From assembly GCA_963775635.1 (NCBI GenBank), contig CAVZJO010000012.1:124001-188000 (forward strand): DNA of 64,000 nucleotides. The letters run 5' to 3'. Positions within the stretch are counted from its first letter, which is position 1, and each line of letters begins with the position of its first letter. The DNA is from JALORV01 sp963775635. GTDB lineage: Bacteria > Pseudomonadota > Gammaproteobacteria > Burkholderiales > Burkholderiaceae_F. Positions 55,085-64,000 of this stretch are shown piece after piece. The notes beneath the pieces were generated by a model. That model was given only the letters and a program-made list of their open reading frames with translations, was not told the DNA's origin and did no database searches. Both the position numbers and the translations under genes were made by a program.

Positions 55085-55241
55085 CGGTTCTCCGTCCCTC
55101 CTCGCCTTGACAGGTCGCGGGGCTAGTTCGTTCGTTCGATAGACCCGCCTTTCGAGGCTCAGTAGCCTGCAAAGGCTGCGGCCAATGCTTCGATGCAGCG
55201 TCCGTCTTGCGCGCGCGCTCGCAAGCAGCTCGGGATCCGCA

Positions 55242-56987
55242 ATGAACTCAGTCTCCGCCATCAGGACCAGAAGCTTACTGGCTGCCGTCGCAGCCGCGCT
55301 GACGCTGGTCGCGTGCGGCGGCGGAGGCGGCGGTGGCGATGTGACGACGCCTGCACCGACAGGGGCTGCAACGGGCACGATCCCCGAGCCGCCTCCGGGC
55401 GGGTTTGCCCCGTCGGGTCCGACGACAGCGCCGAGCGCTGCTCCGAGCGATGAGCAGGCGGTGCGCTTCCTGGCGCAATCAACCTTCGGAGCGACCACTT
55501 CGGAGATCGACCGCCTGAAACGGCTGGGCTACAGCGATTGGATCGAGCAGCAGTTCCTGATTCCGCGCACTTCGCATCTCGACTTCGTGCTGGCGGTCTA
55601 TCCGTTGCCGACGCCGGAGGACGTGACGGTCACAATCGATCCGCTCTACCAGACGTTCTGGAAGCAGGCGGTGAGCGCACCTGATCCGTTGCGTCAGAGA
55701 GTCACATTCGCGTTGTCGCAAATCTTCGTCACCTCCGCGGCTGACGCGGCACTGCAGACGGCACCGCACACGCTGGCCTCCTATCTGGACACGTTGTCCA
55801 AGCATGCGTTCGGGAGTTACCGCGAAATGCTGGAGGAAGTTTCCAAACATCCCGCCATGGGCCAATACCTGACTTGGCTGGCGAACCGCGGCGATGGTGG
55901 GCGGGTGCCGGACGAGAACTACGCACGCGAGGTGATGCAACTCTTCTCAATCGGACTCGTCCAGCTCAATACCGACGGGACGCCGAAGCTCGTCAACGGC
56001 GAGCCGGTTGACACCTACGGCATGGAAGACATTCGCGGCCTGGCCCGCGTGTTCACCGGCTGGGGATGGGGCAACACCGGCACGCCGGATCCGGTCAACG
56101 GCCGCTTCGGAGGCAGCAACCCGGCCGATCCGATGCGACGCGTGATTCCGATGCAGTTCTATGCGCAGTACCACTCGCCGCTCGAGAAGCAGTTCCTGGG
56201 CGTCACCGTACCGGCGGGGACGGCTGGGCCGCAGGCGTTGAGGATCGCGCTCGACACGCTCGCCAACCATCCGAACGTCGGTCCATTCATTGCGACGCGC
56301 CTGATCCAGCACATGGTGACCAGCAATCCGAGCCCAGCGTATGTCGGCCGCGTCGCCGCAGTGTTCAACGACAATGGCAAGGGTGTGCGCGGCGATCTGA
56401 GGGCGACGGTGCGCGCGGTGCTGTTCGACGCCGAGGCGGTGACGCCGGGCACGGCACCGACCAGCGGCAAGCTGCGCGAGCCCATATTGCGCTTCACCGG
56501 CTGGATGCGCGCGTTCGGCGCCACTTCGATCAGCGGCAACTTTCGCATCGGCGTGCTCGACAACCAACTGGCGCAGACGCCTATGCGTGCACCCAGCGTC
56601 TTCAATTACTTCCGGCCGGGTTTCGTGCCGCCGAACACGACACTGGCGGCATCCGACCTGGTGGCGCCCGAATTCCAGATCACTCATGAAATCTCGGTCG
56701 CGGCATACGCAAACTTCATGCAGGGCGTGATCCAGAACGGTGTGGGCACCGGCAGCGACGTAAGGGCTGATTACGCGTCGACCTACGCGCTGGCCGACAA
56801 CGCCGATGCGCTGGTCGCCCGCGTCAATCTGCTGCTCGCCGCCAATTCGCTGTCGTCGTCGACGGTGTCTTCGATCCGTGACGCGGTCAACACGATCCCG
56901 ATGACCGCGACGAATGCTCGGCAGAACCGGACGCAGCTTGCGATCTATCTGACGATGACCGCTCCGGAATATTTGGTGCAGAAGTAG
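55242..56987 (+). CDS. DUF1800 family secreted protein
   Basis: 581 residues from ATG 55242 (an earlier in-frame ATG at 55185 gives an unlikely extension). The signal ends LTLVACGGGGGGG, a lipobox followed by a Gly-rich linker. A Pro/Thr-rich spacer leads into the DUF1800 domain: AVRFLAQSTFGATTSEIDRL, RVTFALSQIFV, EENYAREVMQLF-like DENYAREVMQLFSIG, and HHP-type segments. Function is unknown; the family always pairs with DUF1501 genes, as here 16 bp downstream. Export and pairing suggest a surface enzyme. Confidence 0.85.
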   Translation: MNSVSAIRTRSLLAAVAAALTLVACGGGGGGGDVTTPAPTGAATGTIPEPPPGGFAPSGPTTAPSAAPSDEQAVRFLAQSTFGATTSEIDRLKRLGYSDWIEQQFLIPRTSHLDFVLAVYPLPTPEDVTVTIDPLYQTFWKQAVSAPDPLRQRVTFALSQIFVTSAADAALQTAPHTLASYLDTLSKHAFGSYREMLEEVSKHPAMGQYLTWLANRGDGGRVPDENYAREVMQLFSIGLVQLNTDGTPKLVNGEPVDTYGMEDIRGLARVFTGWGWGNTGTPDPVNGRFGGSNPADPMRRVIPMQFYAQYHSPLEKQFLGVTVPAGTAGPQALRIALDTLANHPNVGPFIATRLIQHMVTSNPSPAYVGRVAAVFNDNGKGVRGDLRATVRAVLFDAEAVTPGTAPTSGKLREPILRFTGWMRAFGATSISGNFRIGVLDNQLAQTPMRAPSVFNYFRPGFVPPNTTLAASDLVAPEFQITHEISVAAYANFMQGVIQNGVGTGSDVRADYASTYALADNADALVARVNLLLAANSLSSSTVSSIRDAVNTIPMTATNARQNRTQLAIYLTMTAPEYLVQK

Positions 56988-57003
56988 GCGGACGGAAAAT
57001 TTC

Positions 57004-58392
57004 ATGACGACCCAAGCTTCCCGCCGCGAATTTCTGCGCGCCGCATCTCGGCTGTCGGTTGCGGGTGCCGCCACACCGTGGGCACTGAACCTGGCTGCGA
57101 TCGGAGCGGCCGCCGCACAGACCGTGCCTACCGACTACAAGGCGCTGGTCTGCATTTTCATGTACGGCGGCAACGACCAAAGCAACACGATCGTCCCGGT
57201 CGACAACGCGAGCTATCAGCTGTATGCGCAGTCGCGCACCAACCTTGCTCTCGCACAAGACGTCCTGCTGCCAATTGCCACGCCGACCAACCCGTCGATG
57301 ACCGGCCGCCAGTTATCGATGCGCCCGGAATTACTGCCGTTGAAGACCATTTATGAGGCCGGCAAAGCTGCGGTGGTTGCCAACGTCGGCACGCTGATCG
57401 TGCCGACGACGATGGCGCAGTACCGAGCGCGCAGTGTGCCGTTGCCGCCGAGCCTGTTTTCGCACAACGACCAGCAATCGGTATGGCAGACCTACAACGG
57501 ACGGCGTGAGGGCGCGCGCGTGGGCTGGGGCGGCCGCATGGGCGACTTGCTGGCATCGGCCAACCAGTTCCAGAACTTCACCTGCGTATCGGCCTCCGGC
57601 ACTGCGGTGTTTCTGTCCGGGCAGGCAAGCGTGCAGATGCAGATCGGCAACAACGGCGGTCTTGCGATCACCGGTATTTCGGGCAATGCCTTGTTCGGCT
57701 CGAGCGCCGGCCCGGAGACGGCTCGGCGCCTGATGACGGAAGACCGCACCAATTCTTTTGAGAAGGACTACAACGCGATCGTCAAGCGGTCGGCCGAAGC
57801 GGCTCAGACGCTGAATGCCGCGCTCGCTGGCTTTCCGGCTACCGAGGCGCCATTTTCGACCTTCCCGAACACCGGTCTCGGCAACCAGATGCGCAACGTT
57901 GCTCGCATGATTGCCGCACGCCAGGCGCTCGGTGCGAAGCGGCAGGTCTTCCACGTGTCGATCGGCGGCTTCGACCAGCATGCCGGACTGATCAACGGGC
58001 ACGGCGGACGGATGACCGAGTTGGCCAATGCAGTGTCCGCGTTCTATCAGTCCACGGTGAGCCTCGGGATTGCCGACAGCGTGACGTCGTTCACCGCGTC
58101 GGATTTCGGCCGCACGCTCGATTCGAACGGCGAGGGTTCCGACCATGGCTGGGGAGCGCATCACTTCGCGGTCGGCGGTGCGGTGAAGGGCGGCGAGCTG
58201 TTCGGCGTCTGGCCCGACACCGTGCTGCGCGGCGCCAACGATGTCGGCCGGGGCAACCTGCTCCCGACCACCTCGGTCAATCAATACGCCGCAACGCTTG
58301 CAACGTGGTTCGGTATCGGTCCGACGCAACTGGTCGATGTGCTGCCCAACGTCGTCAATTTCCCGCAACCCAACCTCGGCTTCATGCTCTGA
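57004..58392 (+). CDS. DUF1501 family protein with twin-arginine signal
   Basis: 462 residues. The N-terminus TQASRREFLRAASRLSVAGAA is a twin-arginine signal (SRREFL), so it is exported folded. DUF1501 resembles sulfatase/alkaline-phosphatase-fold proteins; visible segments are YKALVCIFMYGGNDQSNTIVP, FSHNDQQSVWQT, SIGGFDQHAGL and SDFGRTLDSNGEGSDHGWGAHHFAVGG, with His and Asp residues suitable for a metal site. It is the partner of the DUF1800 gene upstream. The substrate is unknown. Confidence 0.87.
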   Translation: MTTQASRREFLRAASRLSVAGAATPWALNLAAIGAAAAQTVPTDYKALVCIFMYGGNDQSNTIVPVDNASYQLYAQSRTNLALAQDVLLPIATPTNPSMTGRQLSMRPELLPLKTIYEAGKAAVVANVGTLIVPTTMAQYRARSVPLPPSLFSHNDQQSVWQTYNGRREGARVGWGGRMGDLLASANQFQNFTCVSASGTAVFLSGQASVQMQIGNNGGLAITGISGNALFGSSAGPETARRLMTEDRTNSFEKDYNAIVKRSAEAAQTLNAALAGFPATEAPFSTFPNTGLGNQMRNVARMIAARQALGAKRQVFHVSIGGFDQHAGLINGHGGRMTELANAVSAFYQSTVSLGIADSVTSFTASDFGRTLDSNGEGSDHGWGAHHFAVGGAVKGGELFGVWPDTVLRGANDVGRGNLLPTTSVNQYAATLATWFGIGPTQLVDVLPNVVNFPQPNLGFML

Positions 58393-58421
58393 GGCAGCGA
58401 AGCAGGGCTGCGACGCAAAGG

Positions 58422-58443
58422 AAAACGGCGCCTGAGGCGCCGT
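58422..58443 (-). terminator. Terminator between convergent DUF1501 and Cas6e-like genes
   Basis: An 8-bp stem acggcgcc / ggcgccgt with a 3-nt loop. On the minus strand it is followed by TTTTCC, which makes it best suited to end the Cas6e-like gene, 24 bp past its stop; on the plus strand the T content is low. Confidence 0.6.
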
Positions 58444-58466
58444 CTCTATATCGGTCGTTTAGCGGG

Positions 58467-59156
58467 CTAGTTCGACAGTTGGAGCAATCCGAGGCCGACC
58501 CGGCGATAGGAGCCGATGCCGCGCAGCATCGGTTTCTTCAGCAACTCGGCATCGGTCACTTCCAGCACGCCTTCGATCGACGAATACGGCAGCGTGACGG
58601 TGCGGTTGCCGTACGGAAATTTCAGTTCCTTGATCGCGACGTTGAAGAAATCCGGGCGGAATCCGAATTTCGGAGCGATCGCGACGAGCCAGGCTTCGAC
58701 TTCCTGCGGGGTCTTGAACGGCTCGACTTCCTTTTCGCCATCCACCAGGCGTTCGCGGCCGATGCAGGCTTCCAGGGCAAAACGATATGGCAGGCCCTCG
58801 CATAACTGGACCATCAGGCGCTTTGGCGCGAGCGCGCTTACGGCTTCGGCCGGCGGCTCGAGCCAGGGGTCGCCCGAATACACCCAGTAGCGTCCTTCGG
58901 TAGCGGTGTCGGCCCGGAACACAAAGCTGACCCCGGCCTTTTTCCCGAAAGTACGCGTCAGCGCCGCATGGGCCGAGAGCGGATCGCCATGCTTGGGACC
59001 GAAGGTGACCGCGGTTTCCCACAGTTCCACAGTGGGCACGTCCATCTTGGTGTAGCTCATCACCGTATTGACAAACGCGCGCAGCGTCTTCGGGCCTTTG
59101 CCCTTGGCCTGACTTGAGGCCAGCCAATGCGACGGCAGTCTTAACGAGATGTCCAT
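58467..59156 (-). CDS. Orphan Cas6e/CasE-like RAMP protein
   Basis: 229 residues from ATG 59156; in-frame ATGs at 59060 and 59045 would give about 197 or 192 residues, closer to usual Cas6e size. The order of features matches Cas6e: a first strand (VELWETAVTF), then DPLSAHAALTRTF, whose His63 aligns with the catalytic His of Cas6e (xxLHxxLxxxF), then VQLCEGLPYRFALEA, FKTPQEVEAWLVAIAPKFGF, and the terminal EGVLEVTDAELL and RGIGSYRRVGLGLLQL glycine-rich loop. Cas6e cuts CRISPR precursor RNA; no array or other cas gene is in this window. No good SD precedes any of the three starts. Confidence 0.6.
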   Translation of the reverse strand: MDISLRLPSHWLASSQAKGKGPKTLRAFVNTVMSYTKMDVPTVELWETAVTFGPKHGDPLSAHAALTRTFGKKAGVSFVFRADTATEGRYWVYSGDPWLEPPAEAVSALAPKRLMVQLCEGLPYRFALEACIGRERLVDGEKEVEPFKTPQEVEAWLVAIAPKFGFRPDFFNVAIKELKFPYGNRTVTLPYSSIEGVLEVTDAELLKKPMLRGIGSYRRVGLGLLQLSN

Positions 59157-59399
59157 GGACCCGCTTATCTACTGGTTGTGGTTATCAAACTCATTTTCGG
59201 CAGTTCGTGGCGAAGCAGTATCGCGCAAAGGCACTAGGGTCCATGCCTTTTCCGAACGAGTGGCCGCTGCGCCCCGCTCATCGGAGCCTGAACAGGCCGA
59301 CTGTGATACGCGCCTCGATGCTAGTGTGCGCTTACAGTCATTTGGGATCAGCAGACAGGCCTTCTCGCCGCACGCACTCAAAGAATTCAGTCGGTGCTC
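59157..59399. other. Gap without a recognisable gene upstream of the groES promoter
   Basis: No coding potential that I can support and no repeats of CRISPR type (no regularly spaced direct repeats). It presumably holds the promoter of the minus-strand Cas6e-like gene, but no convincing -35/-10 pair stands out there. Confidence 0.5.
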
Positions 59400-59454
59400 T
59401 TGAAACCTTAGGTGGTCGTCCCTATAATTAGCACTCGCCTCGATGGACTGCTAA
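59400..59454 (+). promoter_or_regulatory. groESL sigma-70 promoter with overlapping CIRCE operator
   Basis: TTGAAA (59400-59405), a 17-bp spacer and TATAAT (59423-59428). The last T of the -10 is the first base of ttagcactc-N9-gactgctaa (59428-59454), the HrcA operator CIRCE with one mismatch in the right arm. HrcA bound here would block the promoter until heat shock titrates GroE. Confidence 0.88.
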
Positions 59455-59530
59455 CAATCCTTCGGGGCCGGAGCGCAGCTCCCCAATTCCTTCATTTCTC
59501 GGTTCCGAGAAAACCACCGTAGGAGAGTTT

Positions 59531-59818
59531 ATGAAGATTCGTCCTCTGCACGATCGAGTGATCGTCAAGCGCCTCGACAACGAGCGCAAGACCGCCTCGG
59601 GCATCGTCATTCCCGACAACGTCGCCGAGAAGCCCGACCAGGGCGAAATCGTCGCGGTCGGCCCGGGCAAGCGTGACGACAACGGCAAGGTGATCGCGCT
59701 CGACGTCAAGGTCGGCGACAAGGTGCTGTTCGGCAAGTACTCGGGCCAGACCGTCAAGGTCGAAGGCGAGGAACTGCTCGTCATGCGCGAAGAAGACCTC
59801 ATGGGTGTCATCGCCTAA
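59531..59818 (+). CDS. groES: Co-chaperonin GroES
   Basis: 95 residues with AGGAG upstream. Opens KIRPLHDRVIVKRLDNERKTASGIVIPD; the mobile loop that contacts GroEL and the roof loop are intact; ends EEDLMGVIA. It caps GroEL during folding. The product is encoded 36 bp before groEL, with the CIRCE-controlled promoter 76 bp upstream. Confidence 0.98.
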   Translation: MKIRPLHDRVIVKRLDNERKTASGIVIPDNVAEKPDQGEIVAVGPGKRDDNGKVIALDVKVGDKVLFGKYSGQTVKVEGEELLVMREEDLMGVIA

Positions 59819-59854
59819 GCGTCAACACATACCGAACAGACAGGAGTTTTCACT

Positions 59855-61501
<1,647 letters not shown>

Positions 61502-61541
61502 TGCCCGCCGGGTTGCGATCGACGCAACCGTTCGCTGCACG

Positions 61542-61577
61542 AAAGCAAACGGCCCGCTCTGCGGGCCGTTTGCTTTT
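61542..61577. terminator. Strong bidirectional terminator between groEL and the redoxin gene
   Basis: A perfect 16-bp stem (aaagcaaacggcccgc and its complement) with a 3-nt loop, T-run after it on the plus strand and on the minus strand TTTC. It serves both convergent units. Confidence 0.92.
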
Positions 61578-61590
61578 CGAGCGACGCTGA

Positions 61591-62202
61591 TCAGTACTTG
61601 ATCGTGCAACCGTACGCGCTCGACGATGTGGTCGCGATCGGTTTGCCCGCCCCGGCGGCGGTCAGTGCCGCCACCACATAGTTATTGGCTGTCTTCACAT
61701 CTGCCGGATTCGCGCTGCGCTTGTCGTCGATGGCGCCGGCGTAGACGACCGTGCCCTTTGGATCGACTACGAACATGTGCGGCGTCACCTTGGCACCGTA
61801 GGCGCGTCCGATCTCGCCCCGGGTGTCCATCACGACCGCGGCCGGCGTGGCGTTCTGCTGTCTGAACCAAGCGGCCAGCTTGTCAGGCGACATGTAGTCG
61901 GAGTGCGAGTCGCTGGTGGAATTCACTGCGATCCAGGCAACGTTGTCAGCTCCGAAGCGCTTCTGCAGCGATTGCATGTTGCCGCTGTCGTAGTGCTTCA
62001 TGACGAACGGGCAATTGGGGTTGTTCCATTCGAGGACGACGTACTTGCCCTTGAAGTCGGCCAGCGACACCGGTTTGCCGCTGATATCGGTGGCCCTGAA
62101 CTGCGGGGCCGGTTGGCCGGCGCTCACTGCGGCTGCGGCCGCGTTGATGCCAAACGCACAGAATGCCGCGACGAACGCCGCGACAGGACGAACCGGATTC
62201 AT
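61591..62202 (-). CDS. Exported thioredoxin-fold redoxin with a single active-site-like Cys
   Basis: 203 residues from ATG 62202 (GAGG upstream); ATG 62214 overlaps the dsbD stop and is an alternative. A signal peptide (VAAFVAAFCAFGINAAAAA) is followed by an AhpC/TSA-type redoxin domain: APQFRATDISGKPVSLADFKGKYVVLEWNNPNCPFVMKHYDS and VTPHMFVVDPKGTVVYAGAID. At the usual CxxC position there is only NCPFV, so the protein is peroxiredoxin-like rather than a dithiol oxidoreductase; another Cys is near the C-terminus (YGCTIKY). The DsbD-like gene next to it is the probable electron source. Confidence 0.85.
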   Translation of the reverse strand: MNPVRPVAAFVAAFCAFGINAAAAAVSAGQPAPQFRATDISGKPVSLADFKGKYVVLEWNNPNCPFVMKHYDSGNMQSLQKRFGADNVAWIAVNSTSDSHSDYMSPDKLAAWFRQQNATPAAVVMDTRGEIGRAYGAKVTPHMFVVDPKGTVVYAGAIDDKRSANPADVKTANNYVVAALTAAGAGKPIATTSSSAYGCTIKY

Positions 62203-62210
62203 GACGGACC

Positions 62211-64000
62211 TCATTTGACGCGGTCGAGTGCCGCTAGGACCGTATTTTCCGTCAGGAGTTCGGGCAGCACGTTCGGCTGTCCCTTGCTGTCGTACAACAC
62301 ATACAGGGGAACACCGTTGCGGCCGAATTCGGCCAGCGCCCGCGTTATCGACTCGTCGCGGTTGGTCCAGTCGGCCTTCATGCGCACGATACGTCCATCG
62401 GAGAAACGCGCGCGGACTTTGTCGGTATTCAGTGCGACACGCTTGTTGACCTGGCAAGTGACGCACCACGCGGCGGTGAAGTCGACGAACACCGGCTTGC
62501 CCTGCGCCCGCAGTTCCGCCAGCTTCTGCGGGGAATAGTCGACCCAGTCGACACTCGTCGTCCGGGCTGCCGAACTCGCTTGCTCGGAGGTGGCGATCGG
62601 AGTGAACGTCAGTGCGGCCAGCACGGCGCCGACCAGCGCGACCCAGCGGAAGCGGCTTGCGCCGCGTTGCGCAAGACCCAGCGACCACAAAGCGAAAGAC
62701 ACGGCGACTAACACGCCGAGCGCGAGCGCGACGCCGCCTGCATCGACCTGCTGTGCCAGCACCCACAGCAGCCACACACAGGTCGCAAACATCGGGAACG
62801 CCATGAACTGCTTGAACAGTTCCATCCAGCGACCAGGACGCGGAAGTTTTGCCAGCAGCGTCGGGAACAGGGTCAGCAACAGATACGGCATGGCCATGCC
62901 GACACCCAGCATGCCGAAGACCGACAGCGCGACCGCGGCGGGTTGCGTGATCGCATAGCCCAGAGCGGCGCTCATGAAAGGCGCGGTGCACGGTGAGGCG
63001 ACGATGACGGCCAGCACGCCGGTGCCGAAGCTGCCGCGCCAATCGGATTTGCCGACCAGTGCATCGGCTGCGCGCGTGTTGCCTAGCCCGCTGCCGAAAG
63101 TGAACTCGAAAACGCCGAGCAGATTGAGACCGATGCCGAAAAACAGCACCGTCAGCGCCGCGATCACCCACGGCGTCTGCAACTGAAAGCCCCAGCCGAG
63201 CGCACTTCCCGCCTGTTGCAGGGCGATCAGCAGGCCGGCGAGCAGTACGAACGAGAGCACCACGCCGGCCGCGAACGCCACTCCATGCGCCGCCATCGGG
63301 CCGCTGTGCGTGCGGTGCTGGGCGAGGCCGATCAGCTTCAGCGACAGCACCGGGAACACGCACGGCATCAGATTGAGGATCAAGCCGCCGATGAACGCCG
63401 CGCCTAGCGCAGCGAGCAGTGACATCGTCGGGGCTGCCGGCGCTGCGCTCGTCGATGCAACCGCCGGTGCGACTGCGCCAGCGGCCAATGGCGCATCAAC
63501 CAGCGCAACCCAGCCTCCGGGCTTTGCCGGTCCGCCATTGGCGACGACGACACCCGACAGACTCTTCGCCTCGGTCTTCACAGGCTGCGCAGCGGTCAGT
63601 TGCAGGGCCAGCGACTCGCCGCGCATCAAGGCCTGCGGCGCGGCCGGTTCGATCCGACCTTCCTCGAGCGGAAAGAACTCGAGGCTGTCCGCCTTGAGAT
63701 TCGCGGGCAGTGCGAGATCCATCCGGATGCGGTTGGCCTCGATCACGCCGCGCGCGGATATGCCGGCGACCTTGGCGGGGACCAGCTTGCGAGCGGCGTC
63801 GAAGAACGCCGCGTGCGACGACGGAGCGGCCGAGCCGCGCACCGGAAGCGTCAGCTTCAGGTCGGCACTACCCGGAATGCAGACGTCATAGCACTCCAGC
63901 CATTCGGCTTTGCCGGCCAGTGTCACCTGCGTTGACGAGCGGAAGTCGGCCGGCACCTGCAACGTGGTGAGCAACAGGGTTTCGCCGTCGTAGCCGAAGT
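62211..64000 (-). CDS. DsbD/ScsB-like protein-disulfide reductase, 5' end beyond window
   Basis: About 596 codons to the right edge, 5' end missing. The periplasmic N-terminal domain is partly visible (WLECYDVCIPGSADLKLTLPV, a CxxxC motif in the ScsB-type form). Eight hydrophobic helices follow, with the redox cysteines in LILNLMPCVFPVLSLKLIGL and VIVASPCTAPFMSAALGYA. A C-terminal thioredoxin-like domain has FVDFTAAWCVTCQVNK. It moves electrons from cytosolic thioredoxin to periplasmic partners; the adjacent redoxin gene (8 bp downstream) is the likely recipient. The N-terminal domain is more like ScsB than classical DsbD. Confidence 0.9.
   Translation of the reverse strand, partial: FGYDGETLLLTTLQVPADFRSSTQVTLAGKAEWLECYDVCIPGSADLKLTLPVRGSAAPSSHAAFFDAARKLVPAKVAGISARGVIEANRIRMDLALPANLKADSLEFFPLEEGRIEPAAPQALMRGESLALQLTAAQPVKTEAKSLSGVVVANGGPAKPGGWVALVDAPLAAGAVAPAVASTSAAPAAPTMSLLAALGAAFIGGLILNLMPCVFPVLSLKLIGLAQHRTHSGPMAAHGVAFAAGVVLSFVLLAGLLIALQQAGSALGWGFQLQTPWVIAALTVLFFGIGLNLLGVFEFTFGSGLGNTRAADALVGKSDWRGSFGTGVLAVIVASPCTAPFMSAALGYAITQPAAVALSVFGMLGVGMAMPYLLLTLFPTLLAKLPRPGRWMELFKQFMAFPMFATCVWLLWVLAQQVDAGGVALALGVLVAVSFALWSLGLAQRGASRFRWVALVGAVLAALTFTPIATSEQASSAARTTSVDWVDYSPQKLAELRAQGKPVFVDFTAAWCVTCQVNKRVALNTDKVRARFSDGRIVRMKADWTNRDESITRALAEFGRNGVPLYVLYDSKGQPNVLPELLTENTVLAALDRVK

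Noticed and set aside
59280..59300. Second copy of the ribH element (gaacaggcc seen here)
   Set aside because: Only nine bases match by chance; the inverted-repeat ends are absent.
58393..59530. CRISPR array near the Cas6e-like gene
   Set aside because: No regularly spaced direct repeats on either side in this window.

Overview
The window is a high-GC, almost fully coding stretch of a Gram-negative chromosome. Gene content and order point to a betaproteobacterium close to Burkholderiales: three Burkholderia-type porins, a Bug/TctC-type periplasmic receptor, a rplM-rpsI ... bactofilin-erpA-anmK-M23-tyrS-dtd block, and a glyA-nrdR-ribD-ribE-ribBA-ribH-nusB-thiL-pgpA-pncC block. I see no rRNA, tRNA, CRISPR array, phage or full-length insertion sequence. 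The species is not identifiable from the sequence alone.

Layout. 1-3.8 kb: a partial, apparently double-length uvrA on the minus strand, 63 bp downstream of a perfect LexA-type box. 3.9-13.5 kb: a lipoprotein, two M20 peptidase-family genes back to back (one is argE), a molybdopterin oxidoreductase, two adenylate-forming enzymes (one is fadD) and a putative aminopeptidase. 13.6-26.6 kb: envelope and uptake functions, with three porins, an outer-membrane protein, a secreted PHB-depolymerase-type esterase, a TctC receptor and the glpK-glpD pair. 26.7-37.7 kb: coq7, osmC, ribosomal proteins L13/S9, a bactofilin, erpA, anmK, an M23 endopeptidase, tyrS, dtd and a phosphatase. 37.7-51.6 kb: a ZTP riboswitch before glyA, nrdR, hsp20, an MscS-family channel, the riboflavin cluster with nusB, then thiL, pgpA, pncC, a dehalogenase relic and a CBS-domain transporter. 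51.6-64 kb: pyrF, a yqjD/yqjE-like envelope-stress trio, dacB, a secreted DUF1800/DUF1501 pair, an orphan Cas6e-like gene, CIRCE-controlled groESL, and a redoxin/DsbD (ScsB-like) pair running off the right edge.

Functional links. The riboflavin genes (ribD, ribE, ribBA, ribH) cover most of the pathway, but the GTP cyclohydrolase II half of RibBA has lost its zinc cysteines. A 101-bp palindrome-ended insert sits exactly between the Shine-Dalgarno sequence and the start codon of ribH. The DUF1800/DUF1501 pair, the redoxin/DsbD pair, glpK/glpD and thiL/pgpA/pncC look like co-transcribed units.

Quality warning. Between about 25 and 49 kb many conserved genes, including essential ones (tyrS, glyA, thiL), carry single-base indels, mostly insertions. 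Genes outside that interval are almost all intact. I read these as sequence or assembly errors and annotate the whole genes across the frame breaks. The dehalogenase at 49.7 kb is different: it has lost internal blocks and looks truly decayed.
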